Positions 46,718-58,424 of a stretch of DNA of 64,000 nt are shown here, one piece after another. The first letter of the stretch is position 1. Every line of letters begins with the position of its first letter. The stretch lies in contig SADC01001366.1 of assembly GCA_004194705.1 (NCBI GenBank), positions 434,001 through 498,000 on the forward strand, given 5' to 3'. The DNA comes from Ditylenchus dipsaci. Taxonomy: Eukaryota > Nematoda > Chromadorea > Rhabditida > Anguinidae. The notes under the pieces are model-generated. The model ran no database searches. It was given only the letters and a program-made list of their open reading frames with translations, and was not told the DNA's origin. Made by a program: the position numbers and the translations under genes.

Positions 46718-46872
46718 ATGGATATAACGAAAATGTGGAGTGTACCCATTTAACTACAAGCTCATTAATTTGGCTGTAAATGCGTTTTGATAATAAAATA
46801 TTAATTATTTCTTCTGAAGCATCACCAAAAGGCATTGTACACTGGCATTATACACGAGAATTTAAGTAGTTA

Positions 46873-47056
46873 CCGTATTTATTTTATTTATCATCCTGCC
46901 CCCCCCCTCCGAGATTATTTTTCAACCCACTCAAAATCTCGAAATTATTCATCAAAAAATGGCTTTAGTTCTGAAATCCTAGTCAAAAAACAGGCGGGCG
47001 GGGAAGTAGATGGAGGTGGTATTATTATATAGGGGATCATTAGAGAAAATACGGTA
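46873..47056. mobile_element. MITE family I copy
   Basis: ACCGTATTTATTTTATTTAT ... GGGGATCATTAGAGAAAATACGGT. The interior (CTCAAAATCTCGAAATTATT, ATCAAAAAATGGCTTTA) matches the copy at 58557-58713. It lies just past the poly-A signal of gene 2. Confidence 0.7.
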
Positions 47057-47082
47057 GTTGCGATATTCTTCGATCACTTACG

Positions 47083-47165
47083 AATAAATAAAATTGAGTG
47101 TAGCTACTTAACTGCCAACTCATTTATTTGGATATGAATGCGATTTGATAAAAATTTATTTTTAT
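47083..47165 (+). repeat. Partial duplicate of the 3' end of gene 2
   Basis: CGAATAAATAAAATTGAGTG and the following CTACTTAACTGCCAACTCAT, ATGCGATTTGATAAAA parallel 46708-46795 around the stop and poly-A signal of gene 2. The spacing from the original is about 370 bases. Confidence 0.5.
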
Positions 47166-48253
47166 GTTTTTTACATCGAAAAACGCATAAGTTTTACGCT
47201 GGAAACTACAAACCAAACTTACCGTATTCATTCTAATAGACGCTCTGGGGCGTTTATTTTTTAAAGTAGCTCTAAGGGGGGGGCGTTCAATTGAACGGGG
47301 GTTTATTTTTCAACCTCTCGACGCCGAAGAAAATCAGGCAGCGAGCGATCAGGCTGTGCACATTCAAATTGCGTCAATGCAGATTGCGCCAGTGAAAAAT
47401 TGCCAATTTTTCTGACTATCTTGCTAAAATTGATCATTCAAGGACATGAAAACATGTTAAGGCGGTTACTCATAGAAGGTTTTGGGGTCGGGTATTTAAA
47501 AGTCTAATTTAGTTAATAATAAGCCATGTTTGTCGAATTACTGTTATTCAATTATGTTGCAAATATTGTGTTGCTTCGATGTATGTGAGGAAATATCAAT
47601 GAAAATAATTTTTTTGAAGCGCTAGAGCAACTTTTACTGTCTTATTAACAATTTGAGAAAAATCTCGTTTTTGGGCGGGCTACCCTTTTTCGAACTCAAA
47701 ATCCCGTTCCAGCCCTTGGCTGGGTCCAGAAATCCCGTCCCGTCATCCCGCTCACACCCCTTTTTTCATCTCTAGCCATGGCCCTTTGAAAAGACGAAGA
47801 TGACAAAGTAAGTGCAACAGACACGTTTAATTACAATTTGGAAATCGCATTTTTAAACTTGCAATGGCACAATTTAGTTTTGGCGCGATTTGCAGTGGCG
47901 CAATTTGATTTTGGCGCAGTTCGCAGTGAGGCAATCTGCATTGACGCAATTTTAATGTGGCGCAATGTGGAATGGCGCTATCGCTCGCTGCCCAGAAAAT
48001 TAGGCACAAAGTGGTCAAAGTAAAATTTTTGATTTTATTGTAAAAGTAGTTCCATGTTTTGCTGTGGTGCACCCTAGCAATTTTTTTCCAAATTTTTTCA
48101 TTGTCTATCTTTTCCATAATCAATATCAAAATCGTCTCATGGACAATTTTAACCATAAATCACTCATATATTTTTTCTGTTTGCTGAAATAAATTTTTTT
48201 AAAAGTTTTCTAAAAAATCAATAGGGGGACAAAAAACCCATTGGTACCCATTG
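47166..48253. other. Repeat fragments, no gene
   Basis: Includes a family I end at 47221 (ACCGTATTCATTCTAATA), CCCGTCCCGTC-rich sequence at 47700-47770 related to the next element, and a GCGCAATTTGA-type tandem at about 47870-47980 that gives Leu/Arg-rich ORFs. Confidence 0.4.
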
Positions 48254-48779
48254 TAGGGATGGAGGACGAGACGCCTCGTCCCGCCCCGGATGGTTTTTAG
48301 GGTTTTTCCCGCCCCGGAAAAAAATTTGAGTTTGAGTCTGTCGAGTCCCGGAGCAATTTTACGCTTTCCGGATTTATTGTCCAGTCCCGACTTCTGAAGA
48401 TCTGTCTGGTCTTTAGAATTCGCAGTGAAATTTCGTCTAGTTTCTATTATCATTTGAAGCTCCCGCAAAATTTTGAGTAAATATTGGGGTTGTGAATTGA
48501 CAATAAGCTCGAGTATATACTCGTACAATATCTGAATTTTGTCCTTGAGGTAAAACTGTGACAAAATATTTTGCATATTGTTTTGAAAAAACTGATTGTT
48601 GTTGTCAAATTTCCTGTTTGTGTCCGGATCGGAAAAATTATTATCCCGTCCTGGAATTTCACTTGGTCTCGGATTCTCGTCCCGTAGTAAATTTTTTGGT
48701 CATCCCGTCCCGGTGTCCTGTCCTGGATTTTTTTTTCAAATTTTTGTCTCGTCCCGGAATAGGCCATCCTCCATCCCTA
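48254..48779. mobile_element. hAT-type MITE with GTCCCG-rich arms
   Basis: Termini TAGGGATGGAGGACGAGACG and its complement, flanked by ACCCATTG (48246-48253) and ACCCATTC (48780-48787), an 8-bp duplication with one change. Confidence 0.8.
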
Positions 48780-48897
48780 ACCCATTCTACTATAGAGCCC
48801 AAAATTTATCAAAATTTCATAAAAACAAAACCCACAATCTATTAAACGATATGAAATCCTGGGTAAAAATTTTCTAGTCAGCGTTTTAAAACACTAA

Positions 48898-49043
48898 ATA
48901 TCCGTTTTCTTCGTCCTATTTTTGTCCTCTGCTTCCGCCATAGCCTTTTGTCGAATAGAAGAGCGTGCAGTCGACAGTTCTAGTTCCCCTCTGGAATCGG
49001 CCTGTATTGCTTGTAGCAGTGAATTTGCTAAAAAGGGAATTTT
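48898..49043 (+). CDS. Possible small secreted Cys-containing ORF (doubtful)
   Basis: A plus-strand frame reads SVFFVLFLSSASAIAFCRIE, like the core of a signal peptide and mature start. It is followed by a Ser-rich part and ACIACSSEFAK, then a stop. No ATG precedes it; a TAA stands directly upstream. It could be an exon of a decayed secreted gene, or chance. Its place between cluster members is the main reason to list it. Confidence 0.25.
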
Positions 49044-49193
49044 CTTCAAAAAGTAATTTTACTAGAGGTGGACGTTAATTTTGACAGACTTTCCAATAAA
49101 ATAATATTAGTTTGACTTTTCATTTCTTGTTAACAAATTATAGATTTAGTACAATGTCGTTCGCTAAATTACAAATTTCGGTTTCATCTTAAT

Positions 49194-51243
49194 TTATTGT
49201 TTATGCTTCTGTGATTTTAAGTCTTCAATTTCTTTGTGTTGTTTTTCAAGGGTTGTAAATATGTGGGCAATCACCTTTTCTTGCGTCTTAGAACCTGAAA
49301 AGTGCTGCAAATTAGACAATAAGTTAAAAATAATTTTTTGCAATCTTGAAGCTTTGACATTTCTGTCATTTTCGGGAGGTTTCAATAAAAAATTTTGTAA
49401 AAAAGTTAGTATCAACCATCATAACGGTCGTCGCCTTGTTTTCATTTAAAATTGTCATTCCCTTTGCAGACTCCAAACAATCTTAGAATTTAAGTAAGTA
49501 AAACGTACCTAATGCTTTGAGTAGTGGACCAATGACTTTTTCAATACCCTCTTTTGCTTTGCTTTTGTCCGGTTTTCCACCTTTGACTCCTTTTTGATGG
49601 ATAGCTGGAACGGAAAATTCTTTGAACAAAGTTTAAAAAATACTGCACTTTGAAGAAATTCTGTTATGGATGTTGCCAACCAAACTTTTGGTTTGATTAC
49701 AAGATTTTATTACAAGTTTTCATTACATGGCAACCAGGACTGTCCCGTAACCTTCCGTTTTCCGTAACTTGCGTGAAAATTTCAGAACTTTTTCAGAATA
49801 TTTCGCTAAATTTAAGAATTTTTCTCATAATTCAAAGCCGATCAGCGCATTTTTCTTTGATCCGATCCTTTAAAATTGTTGTTCTTTTAGCTTATGACGG
49901 ATTCAGTAGTAAGTGTTTGCATTGTCTTATCATAGTTTTTTAATTATATAGTAAGATCAACTGCCAAGGGCCGCTCTATTAACGAGAATTATGAAAAGTT
50001 AAAATAAAGAGTAAGAATTCTTTTTTTATATCAAAATTTAGAAGAATAAAAAGAATGTTTTTAATCGATCTTGAAATTACAATATAAAACAAAATTCCAG
50101 GTGAAATTGGTAGTGGTGGTTAAAAAAACTCGATAAATTTTTAATTTGTTATACGATATAGTCCATCAAAGTTGAGGGCGCGATTTCGGAGAAGGGCACA
50201 GTATTAGCAAAACATATTACTTCCAGTGGGCTTTGCATCGAAAAACTTTCAAAAAATTATGACATAGCCATCTAGCATTGAATTTTTAAAGAATTTTTCT
50301 CGAGTGCCTAAAAGCTCCGTATTCCGTTTTCCGGACTATTTTCATTCCGTTTCCCGTATTTCGAGGTACAGTCTACTCTCGATTAACTGGCACCCCTGGG
50401 GACCAGCCTGGGTGCCAGTTTATCGGGGTGCCAGTTTAGTGGGATGTTACTTTGCCTAATTTCTCTGTCGGCCAGCCAAATAGGGCTTTTTCAAAGTGCC
50501 AGTTTATCGAGGGTGCCAGTTTATTGGAGTGCCAGTTTAACGAGAGTAGACTGTATCAATACCATTTCATATTCAGTTTTGTAAAATCTTTCGTGCTTTT
50601 TTCGGGACATCTCTAATCACCAAAATGGGTTGTAAACTAAACGTGGCTCTAAAACAGGGATGCAAATGGTAAATTTACATAAAAGTACATTTTGACTATT
50701 TTTGAATAAAAAAAATTTATCCAGTGCTCATTTCTGTTTTGAAGCGAAAAAAGGTTTTAGACCAGGGCTGCCAGATTTTTTTTAAACAAGGACATTTTTG
50801 TGTATTTCGGCAAAAATATGCAATTTTATCTAGTGCTTATTGCTCTTTTGATGCTAAAAAATATGATTTTAACAAAAAATTCAAAAAATTATAAGATTTG
50901 GGATCCCAAAATAAGGACAAATCTTATAAATAAAGACGTCTGGCAACCATCTTTTAGATTTTAAAATGTTTCAATATAGGTCTTTTAAAATTAAAATTAA
51001 CATACAGCTGAACATGCTTGTAAGTTTGGCTTTGATCTTTTTAACAGTTGCAGGTGGTACACCCAAGCCCTCCAACGCCTTTTCTTCTTTGGCTTCTGTT
51101 TCTGCTATCTTCTTTTGCTGATCATCATTTCTACCTAATATTTTATAAAAATTGACTTCGTCATATTAAATTTTTTTACCCTTCGAAGCCAAAACACTGC
51201 AAATGCAAATTGAAATAAATAAAATAAGAATTTGGACCTTCAT
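49194..51243 (-). CDS. Small Lys-rich secreted protein, five exons
   Basis: Exons on the minus strand: 51243-51180, 51134-51006, 49604-49509, 49481-49417 and 49304-49194. They total 465 bases and 154 residues, with every phase consistent and no frameshift. Exon 1 is a signal peptide (MKVQILILFISICICSVLAS). The mature part is almost entirely charged and helical (EAKEEKALEGLGVPPATVKK, GKPDKSKAKEGIEKVIGPLL) with one Cys and a Lys/Glu-rich end (EKQHKEIEDLKSQKHKQ). I do not recognise the family. The stop codon is embedded in the AATAAA signal. The 1.4 kb second intron carries a pogo MITE (50369-50553) and a CAGGGCTGCCAGA-type element (50773-50945). It runs opposite to the Cys-domain genes and may share their secretory setting; that is inference. 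Confidence 0.7.
50369..50553. mobile_element. pogo/Tigger-type MITE in an intron
   Basis: Inverted ends CAGTCTACTCTCGATTAACT and the complement, flanked by TA on both sides. Internal GGTGCCAGTTTATCG units are repeated. Confidence 0.85.
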
Positions 51244-51794
51244 TAGAAATATTTTTTGGAAATCGTTCAACAGTATCAAGAAAACTTTAAAATGGACTAA
51301 TTTAGGTTTGATTTAAATATGCACACAACTTTGAATATTTTTTTCCAAAAGTAAAAAGCATTAAGTAGAAATGTTTACACAGCCGAGTGTTCGAAGTAAG
51401 TTTATCACAGTTAACGTGATCATTATGGTTTTGATTATAGAAGCAAATAAGTTTTAGGATAAGCATGAGTTGAATCATATAAATCACTCATCCACAACAC
51501 TCTTTCCAAAGATTCGGTTAATATATTTATTTGACTTAGTGATTCTGATGTCAAATGAATAACTTTTAGCCATTTAACAGTTTTGGAAAAAGATGAAGCT
51601 AAACTTATTTGAAAAATCATTTTATAAAGTTGTTACTACATTCGTATTTTATTTTGGCTATTTTAACATAGGTTAAGCTTTTTCAGTTGCCAAAAACCTT
51701 TTTCTGTCGTTTGGAAAAGTTTGAAGCTTGTAAAAAGATGAAAAATTTAGTAGCTTCTTTTTTACTGCTTCACCCAGGAAAAAAACAACAACAT

Positions 51795-52400
51795 TTAACT
51801 ACTTTTTAATTCTTTGACGAGAAAATAAAGGAAGAAAAAGTGCCACTTTTTTGTGGAAAAGTGCCTCCTTTCAGTGGAAATGTGCCCTGGTACTGGCGCG
51901 TTCAAACCAGCAACCTCCGTTAGGAGTATATGAAAGCACTCAACCGACGCATTTTTTGAGAATTGCTCAGAAACCACTCCAGAGTGGCCGAAAGCCAGAA
52001 ATAACTGGTTTTTTGGGTTTCTAAAGAGCGGTAAGCTTTCTCCGAAAAATCGATTGAGCGGATCAGAATTTCAGTATGATGGGCTTAACTGAACCACTCT
52101 AAACCGCCCCAAATCCGGAATTCTGGGCGATTAAGCCCAACGGACCGGAATTCTGATCTAGCTAATCGATTTTTCGCAAAAAGTTCACCCCCGTTTAGTT
52201 AACCCAAAAACCCAGTATTTCTAGCTTCTGGGTACTGCGGAGCGGTTTATGAGCAATTCTGAAAAAAGAGAGGCGTCGGTGTAGTGCTTTATATACTTAT
52301 AACCGAGGTTGCTGGTTTGAATCCACCAGTACCAGGGCACATTTACACTAAAAAGAGGCACATTTCCACACAAAGGAGGACCGTTTTCGCCCAAAGGGAG
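51795..52400. mobile_element. Palindromic element with two tRNA-like halves facing each other
   Basis: Outer arms GGAAATGTGCCCTGGTACTG and its diverged complement. Inside each arm, pointing inward on opposite strands, is a tRNA-like sequence (GTCGGTTGAGTGC, then TTGCTGGTTTGAA) at 51885-51965 (minus) and 52261-52345 (plus). The centre, 51965-52215, is a family F palindrome. Confidence 0.6.
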
Positions 52401-52630
52401 CATTTTTCCGTTTTTTCCGAAAATAAAATGTGTGCATAAAAACAGCAAAAAAGTTGTAAATTTAAAAAAGCTGAAAGTATCGAAAAGTATTATTAATTTT
52501 TGCGACACCTTTTGATTTGAAAAATATATAAAATGCAGCAAAAACCTGTAAAAAGTCACCATACGGGTTGTTTTTTAACCTTTTATAAATTGGGATTTAA
52601 AGTCAATCAGGTGGTTCAGGATGATTTAAA

Positions 52631-53351
52631 GGGGCAAAACTTTTTTTTGACCCAGATTCACTTTTTTTTTACCCAGATTCACTTTTTTCTGTCCCAGATT
52701 TGACTTGTCCCAGATTCACTTTTTTTTACCCAGATTCACTTTTTTCTGTCCCAGATTTGACTTGTCCCAGATTCACTTTTTTTTGACCCAGATTCACTTT
52801 TTTTTGTCCCAGATTTCCTCATTTCTGTCCCAGATTTAGCTTAAACCACAGGGGACCAAGCACTTACAAAATTAGTCAAAAAAATTTTCTCTCATAACAG
52901 CCTGAAAGTTTTTCTATAACGTTTCTATCATGTTTGAGCATTTTCGCCAAAAATTATTTTTTCCGCAAAAATTTTTGCCTTGGGGACCAAGGTAGCTAGT
53001 AGTTTTCAGGAGCCTGAAATGTGACCTTGGTCCCCCAAAGCAAAAATTTTTGCGGAAAAAATAATTTTTGGCGAAAATGCTCAAAACATGATAGAAACGT
53101 TATAGAAAAACTTTCAGGCTGTTATGAGAGAAAATTTTTTGACCAATTTTGTAAGTGCTTGGTCCCCCTGTGGTTTAAGCTAAATCTGGGACAGAAATGA
53201 GGAAATCTGGGACAAAAAAAAGTGAATCTGGGTCAAAAAAAAGTGAATCTGGGTCAAAAAGAAGTGAATCTGGGACAAGTCAAATCTGGGACAGAAAAAA
53301 GTGAATCTGGGTCAAAAAAAAGTGAATCTGGGTCAAAAAAAAGTATTGCCC
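52631..53351. mobile_element. Foldback element with CCCAGATTCACTTTTTT arms
   Basis: Tandem GACCCAGATTCACTTTTTTT units on the left are mirrored on the right. Direct repeats GATTTAAA (52623-52630 and 53352-53359) flank it: an 8-bp target duplication. The central 400 bases are a near-perfect palindrome (GGGACCAAGCACTTACAAAA and complement). Confidence 0.8.
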
Positions 53352-53660
53352 GATTTAAAGTCGATTTCAAGATTTCGGGGTTAACAGACGTGAATACGAT
53401 CTTTTAAAATAATTCCGTCATCATTGTTCGTAAATACCGGAAGTCAGGTACTCCACCAAAACCCGATGTACATCTTCAGATGGACGTCCACCAAGAGCAC
53501 ATAATATTTTACAAACCATTAAACATGACATTTCTTGTGCATTTGTACACCTTATAGCTTTTCGTCAAATTTCCTACGCATTTATAACTAGAAACGTGTT
53601 AAGAGCAAGAAGCCAGTTTTTTAAATGGTCGATTCAGATTTTTTACAGCTAGCTTCTAGT

Positions 53661-54607
53661 GGTTATGGGTAAAAATCCCCCGTAAAAATCCCCCAGCAAA
53701 AATCCCCCAACAAAAATCCCCCCAGCAAAAATCCCCCAGCAAAAATCCCCCAGCAAAAATCCCCCCAGCACAAATCCCCCAGAATAGAAATTGAAATTAA
53801 ATGGACATTTATTCACGGACTCGGACTTAAAATAAGCAAATTATTGTCAATATTATCAATGTGTTAATCAAAATTGGGACCCTAAACACGGTTTGATAAT
53901 ACCAAAATATCGGTTTTGCTATTCGGAATCCCCGCATCGAGCTAGAAAAATACCTTAACTACCTGAGGGTACCTGAGGCTACCATGTAAGCATCTCAACC
54001 GATGCTGCCAGCAAACACCAATTTTTCTAACCAAACAGCTTCAAAATTCCTATTTCGGTTACTTTAGCATAGCAACAACCTATAATTCAACTTCCCAAGA
54101 ATTGGTAGTAGGGCATCTTAATAGTTGTACTGAAATGGTAGAACTTAGGTGGTGGAACTTGGGTAGTACTACCTCGGCAGTGATACTCACCTAGTAATAT
54201 CCAGTTATCAGGTATCCAGGTGGCTTTACCTAGTTGGTTAGGATATCCACATAGGAGTTAAGGTCCTTTAGGCATTGCGAGTTAACTTTATACTTAAAGT
54301 ATTGTGAGTAAAACCAATGACTATACTACACCCTCCAGGCAATAAAGTCATTACCTCGTTTCATGCTTCGGTACTCCGGTTTATATCGGCACTGGGACGT
54401 CTTTAACTATAAAATAGTGTTCATGACATGATTTTGGTTAGAATACCGTGGTTTTGAAATACATTTGCTTAGATACATTTGCCTCACTTCAATTTTTATT
54501 CTGGGGGATTTTGTGGGGGATTTTTGCTGGGGGGATTTTTACTGGGGGATTTTTGTTGGGGGATTTTTGCTGGGGGGATTTTTACGGGGGGATTTTTACC
54601 CATAACC
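53661..54607. mobile_element. Foldback element with AAAAATCCCCCAGC tandem arms
   Basis: Termini GGTTATGGGTAAAAATCCCC and complement, flanked by CTTCTAGT on both sides (53653-53660 and 54608-54615). The left arm has about eight AAAAATCCCCCAGC units and the right arm about as many reversed. Family H units fill the middle. Confidence 0.8.
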
Positions 54608-54851
54608 CTTCTAGTTTGCTGATGACTTTTTTCTCCATTTGTTCAGGCGAAATAAAAAAATTCTTAGAGAATGTTTTCATCGGTTACAAGCCAAAACAGA
54701 ATGTCCTGAGGCATCATTGACTCATTTTCGATGAACACACACCCTCAATTTTTCCATTTGCTTTCAATGTTCGGTGCAGCTGATTCATATTCTTCGCATC
54801 TCACTTTAAAAAATTTCCGAATATTCTAAAATTATTTTCTAATCGACCCAA

Positions 54852-57703
54852 ATGCTTGGCTCAGTGTATTTAGTTGCTGTTCTCTTGTGTTTTGTCTGCT
54901 CGGTGAATATCTTGGGGGCCCTACTAACTCTCCACCTTCGGATGAGTAGGTATTTTTGAATTCGCATTTACAAACCTCGAAATTGAGAGTCTATTTGTAG
55001 GGACGAATGTGTGCTGAAGATAACCATCAAAGCTTTGCAGGAGTATGAGGCTGGTATAACATCTTGCAGGTCAATTTATGTATCTTTTCTACAAAAATTG
55101 GAAGACAGCCACACATTAGACATGCTTTTTTTTTGGATTTACTCATTTTTTTACTAATACCCATAGCTTTTATTAGAGACTACCTTTTTTCAACTTCAAG
55201 AGGTCTGAAAGTTTTACTTTCATTTGCTTTTTGAGCTCTGTAAAAAGTGCCTATTAAATCTTTGAGAACTCTACCAAGCACTATTATACATAGCTCAAAA
55301 ATTTAATGAAAACAGAAGTATCAGAGCAAGTGAAGTGAGGGGCGAGGGGGGACGGTGATTTAAGGCATGTTCGCAATGGCGCTCAGACCCGCTCACTCAC
55401 GCACACTCGTCACTTTTCATTATAGTCAAACCTCGTCATAACATACCCCTTGGGACCGACCTTAAGGGTATGTTATATCGAGAGGTATGTTATATCGGAG
55501 GGTAATTTAACGGAGTTTATTATTGAAGGACCGGCCCTAGGAGTATGTTATATCGAGAAATATGTTATATCGGGTATGTTATATGGTAAAATAACGACTC
55601 GCTACAAATTGTGACTCGCTACAATTTTGAATTTTTTAATTTCATTTTTTTGACTGTTTTTTGCATTTTCTTTTATCTTTTTCTTAACTTAGGCTTTAGG
55701 CTTAGGCAAGGGTAGGCCAGCGCACGTTAGGACGGGCTCAGACGTGTGTCCCAGACTGAGCACCAAAACGCGCCAATTTGAAAAAACTGTAGCGAGTCAC
55801 AATTTGTAGCGAGTCGCAGGTCGGTCTGTTATATCGGGGTGTGTCATAACGAAATTCCACTCTAGTTCAAATTTTATTGTAAACACGAGTGTGTGTCTGG
55901 TTGCGGGAATTTTCGATTATGTGAACGTGCCTTTATATTATAGATAATACGGTTATACCAATTACCATTTGTACTAGGTTTTGTTCATCAAAAAAAATTA
56001 ATTCAGCACTTTGGGCGAGAATTTGAAAGAAGCCGAGCAGTGTCCCACAGGTGATGAGACCAGAACATTGGTCAATGCACTTAACAGTGAGTTCACTTCC
56101 TGGTGTGCTGAGGGCAATAGCTCAAACAACAACAGCACTAGTGCATTGATGCCTAAGCCAAGTGAAGGGTTTGTTTATTTGAACATTTACAAAAATAAAT
56201 AATATTTAGCCAACAATGTCTTCTGAGAATTGTTGTGGCTCTTCTTCAAGATGAGAATACCAATGGGATTGAAAGCTGTGGGTGAGTGTGTTTTTTGAAA
56301 TAGAATTTACAAAGATTGTAGCAGCAGAATTCCAATTTTCGGCCCCAAATTTATGCTACACTTTGTCTTATTTAAAAATTCTGGTTTTGAAGTAATCTTT
56401 TCTGAACTGAATGTTTCATTACTAAGCTTCGCGCTCCCCTATCTAATAAAACACATATTTATTTATAGGACAATGGTTTTTGCGCGCAGTGGCATGTGCA
56501 AAATTTTAATTGGCGGGGCACTTCTCTTTCGACTAAAACTATACTCTTTTCAGTTATTTCAGATGACTCAAAAGATTACAGTGAGAGACGAAAGAGAACT
56601 GTACCCCGCCTATTCAAATTTCGCACATGCCACTGCGCGCAAAAACCATGGTCCTTCAAAGTAGTGTTGTGTATGGCATATGCTCGGGCATATTTCCGAA
56701 GATTCGTTATGAAATGCCCGACAGTTTAATTTCCGGCATTTTACTCCTGTATATTTCTGAGATTTAGTAGTCTCGAAAAAAAATTGCTGTCTTTTAATTT
56801 AACCATAATTTCAGTCTAGACTTGTAAAATTTTCCGGTAAATTAGAAAATGGGAAATTTTCTCGGAAATTTTCCATGAAAATAGAGAAAAATAGAAATAT
56901 TGTCAACATTAATTTGATATTACTCGTTTTTCGGTCAATATCCAATCCTAATTCAGCGAAGATACCCGAAAATTTGGAAAATGCCCGAACATATGCCCGG
57001 GCATATGCCCGATCACCAACCCTTATTTAAAGGGCATGGTCACCTGTTTAAATTTGTCCCCGCCAATCCAATTTTTTCCGAATCATTGAACTTCTGTACG
57101 GATTTTTCAACTTGGTTTCTAACAAAACTACACCTACAATAAAATTTTAGGACTTGTTTTGGTAGAAACCAAGCCGAAAAATCCGTACAGAAGTCCAATG
57201 ACTTGGAAAAAATTTGAAATTGGCGTGGACAAATTTAAACAGGTGACTATGCCCTTTAATCGTTTTTTTTTAATTTGCCATTATGTCGAGAGACGCTATC
57301 AAAAAATTCATTTACAGTTCAGTCTCGATAAATGGACACCATATTTTCAACAACAGGCGTCCTTTTATAGAGACCCGCGGGTCTTAATAGTAAGATTGTG
57401 AAAAAGGCGGATGATCGAAATTCTTTCGACTTTCATGATTAGACTAACCAATCACTTTCGGGTAATAACACCGAAAATTGGCTGAAAAAGTGTCTGACCT
57501 TAGGTGGGAACGAACTTGAGGGCCTGTTCATCGAGACTTAACTGTATTTTCAGTACTTTGAACAGCACTCTAGCCCAAATAGACGATTGTCCGGCTAGTC
57601 CAGCTACAACTGTCTTAAAGAAGAGCTGGTGCAACTTTTTGAAAGCTTCTGCAGTTCGTCAAAGTCAAGCGCTCCTACCACTCCCTTTGGATTAGATGAT
57701 TAA
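54852..57703 (+). CDS. Secreted protein with two C-x18-C-x12-C-x20-C domains (gene 3)
   Basis: Five exons: 54852-54949 (or 54945), 55001-55069, 56007-56168, 56210-56281 and 57553-57703. Exon 1 is a signal peptide (MLGSVYLVAVLLCFVCSVN). Domain 1 (exons 2-3) has Cys spacings exactly 18, 12 and 20, followed by an Asn/Ser-rich linker. Domain 2 (exons 4-5) has 19, 12 and 20 once one base near 57607 is restored; without it the frame still ends nearby but loses the last Cys. Exon 1 may also lack one base in its G-run, because GPTNSPPSDE would then lead into DEC as in gene 4. The tail is Ser/Thr/Pro-rich. AATAAA is at 57714-57719. Intron 2 holds a pogo-type element and intron 4 is tiled by four MITEs. 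The family is unrecognised; membership in the cluster is clear from spacing and phase. Confidence 0.7.
55423..55862. mobile_element. pogo-like element split by a CGACTCGCTACA foldback (intron 2 of gene 3)
   Basis: TAGTCAAACCTCGTCATAAC at the left, and GTCATAACGAAATTCCACTC at the right, with GTATGTTATATCGAG units. A foldback at 55595-55818, with arms GACTCGCTACAAATTGTGAC and complement, interrupts it; its relative disrupts the gene at 15.8-17.9 kb. Confidence 0.65.
56467..57545. mobile_element. Four MITEs end to end in intron 4 of gene 3
   Basis: Family B at 56467-56657 (GCGCGCAGTGGCATGTGC arms). A palindrome at 56664-57022 (GGCATATGCTCGGGCATAT and complement). Family A at 57025-57259 (GGGCATGGTCACCTG arms). 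A pogo-like element at 57320-57543 (CAGTCTCGATAAATGG ... CGAGACTTAACTG). The last ends 9 bases before the exon 5 acceptor. Confidence 0.7.
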
Positions 57704-57719
57704 TGAAGCTGAAAATAAA

Positions 57720-58195
57720 ATTTGACGCCCACGATGTGTGTACTTGTTTCTCGAATTTACTGACCTAATAACTTATTCTAGTGCATATTCTGACATTTTA
57801 CCTGCTTTGGGATTTATGTCAGTGATGTGAAATAAAAAGAATGAAAACTAAATTTCTTTTTTCACCTAACAAATGCAAAACTATGTTTCAAAAGGGTTAA
57901 TCCTAAGATTTTGGAAGAGAATATTCTCGAGAATACGCTGGCATTTGCGAGAATATTCATAGAGATTCAGCGCTAATACCAACAATCGAGCAAAATATTT
58001 TCGGATTAGCAGAAAGATTCAAAAAATTCTTTAATTTTGAAGAAATCATTGATTTTATTGAAAGCGTTTACAAAATTGAGAAAATTTTCGACCCTTTTTT
58101 AGGATCATCGTGTTCCCTGACTATTTGTGAACAACTCAATTTTAGACGACGTAGTTTTTCATACAAAGGCGGGCGCGATTTTAACCTTCTTTTTG
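57720..58195. other. 3' flank of gene 3, no gene
   Basis: A second AATAAA lies at about 57831. Nothing else recognised. Confidence 0.4.
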
Positions 58196-58424
58196 GAATA
58201 TTGGTTCTAGTCGGTTATCGGGACCATTTTTTACCTTGGTCCCCCTGTTGTTTTGAAGGTGATCATGTTCAAGGTGATCATGTTAACCATAATCACCATC
58301 ATCACCATGATCACAACATTATTATAAATCTAATGGACAGGGAGGACCAAGGCATTTTTCAAGAAAAAACAACAGGGGGAACCAAGGTAAATAATGGGTC
58401 TCAATAACCGACTAGAACCAATAT
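58196..58424. mobile_element. Inverted-repeat element
   Basis: Termini TTGGTTCTAGTCGGTTAT and complement; inner arms ACCTTGGTCCCCCTGTTGTT and complement. A (GATCATGTT)/(CACCATCATC) microsatellite lies in the loop. Confidence 0.7.

Noticed and set aside
46323..46727. 134-codon ORF taken as a single protein
   Set aside because: Its first half is true exon 11 of the four-domain gene; the second half is the wrong frame after a one-base break, since another frame gives the Ser/Thr-rich tail that continues into exon 12.
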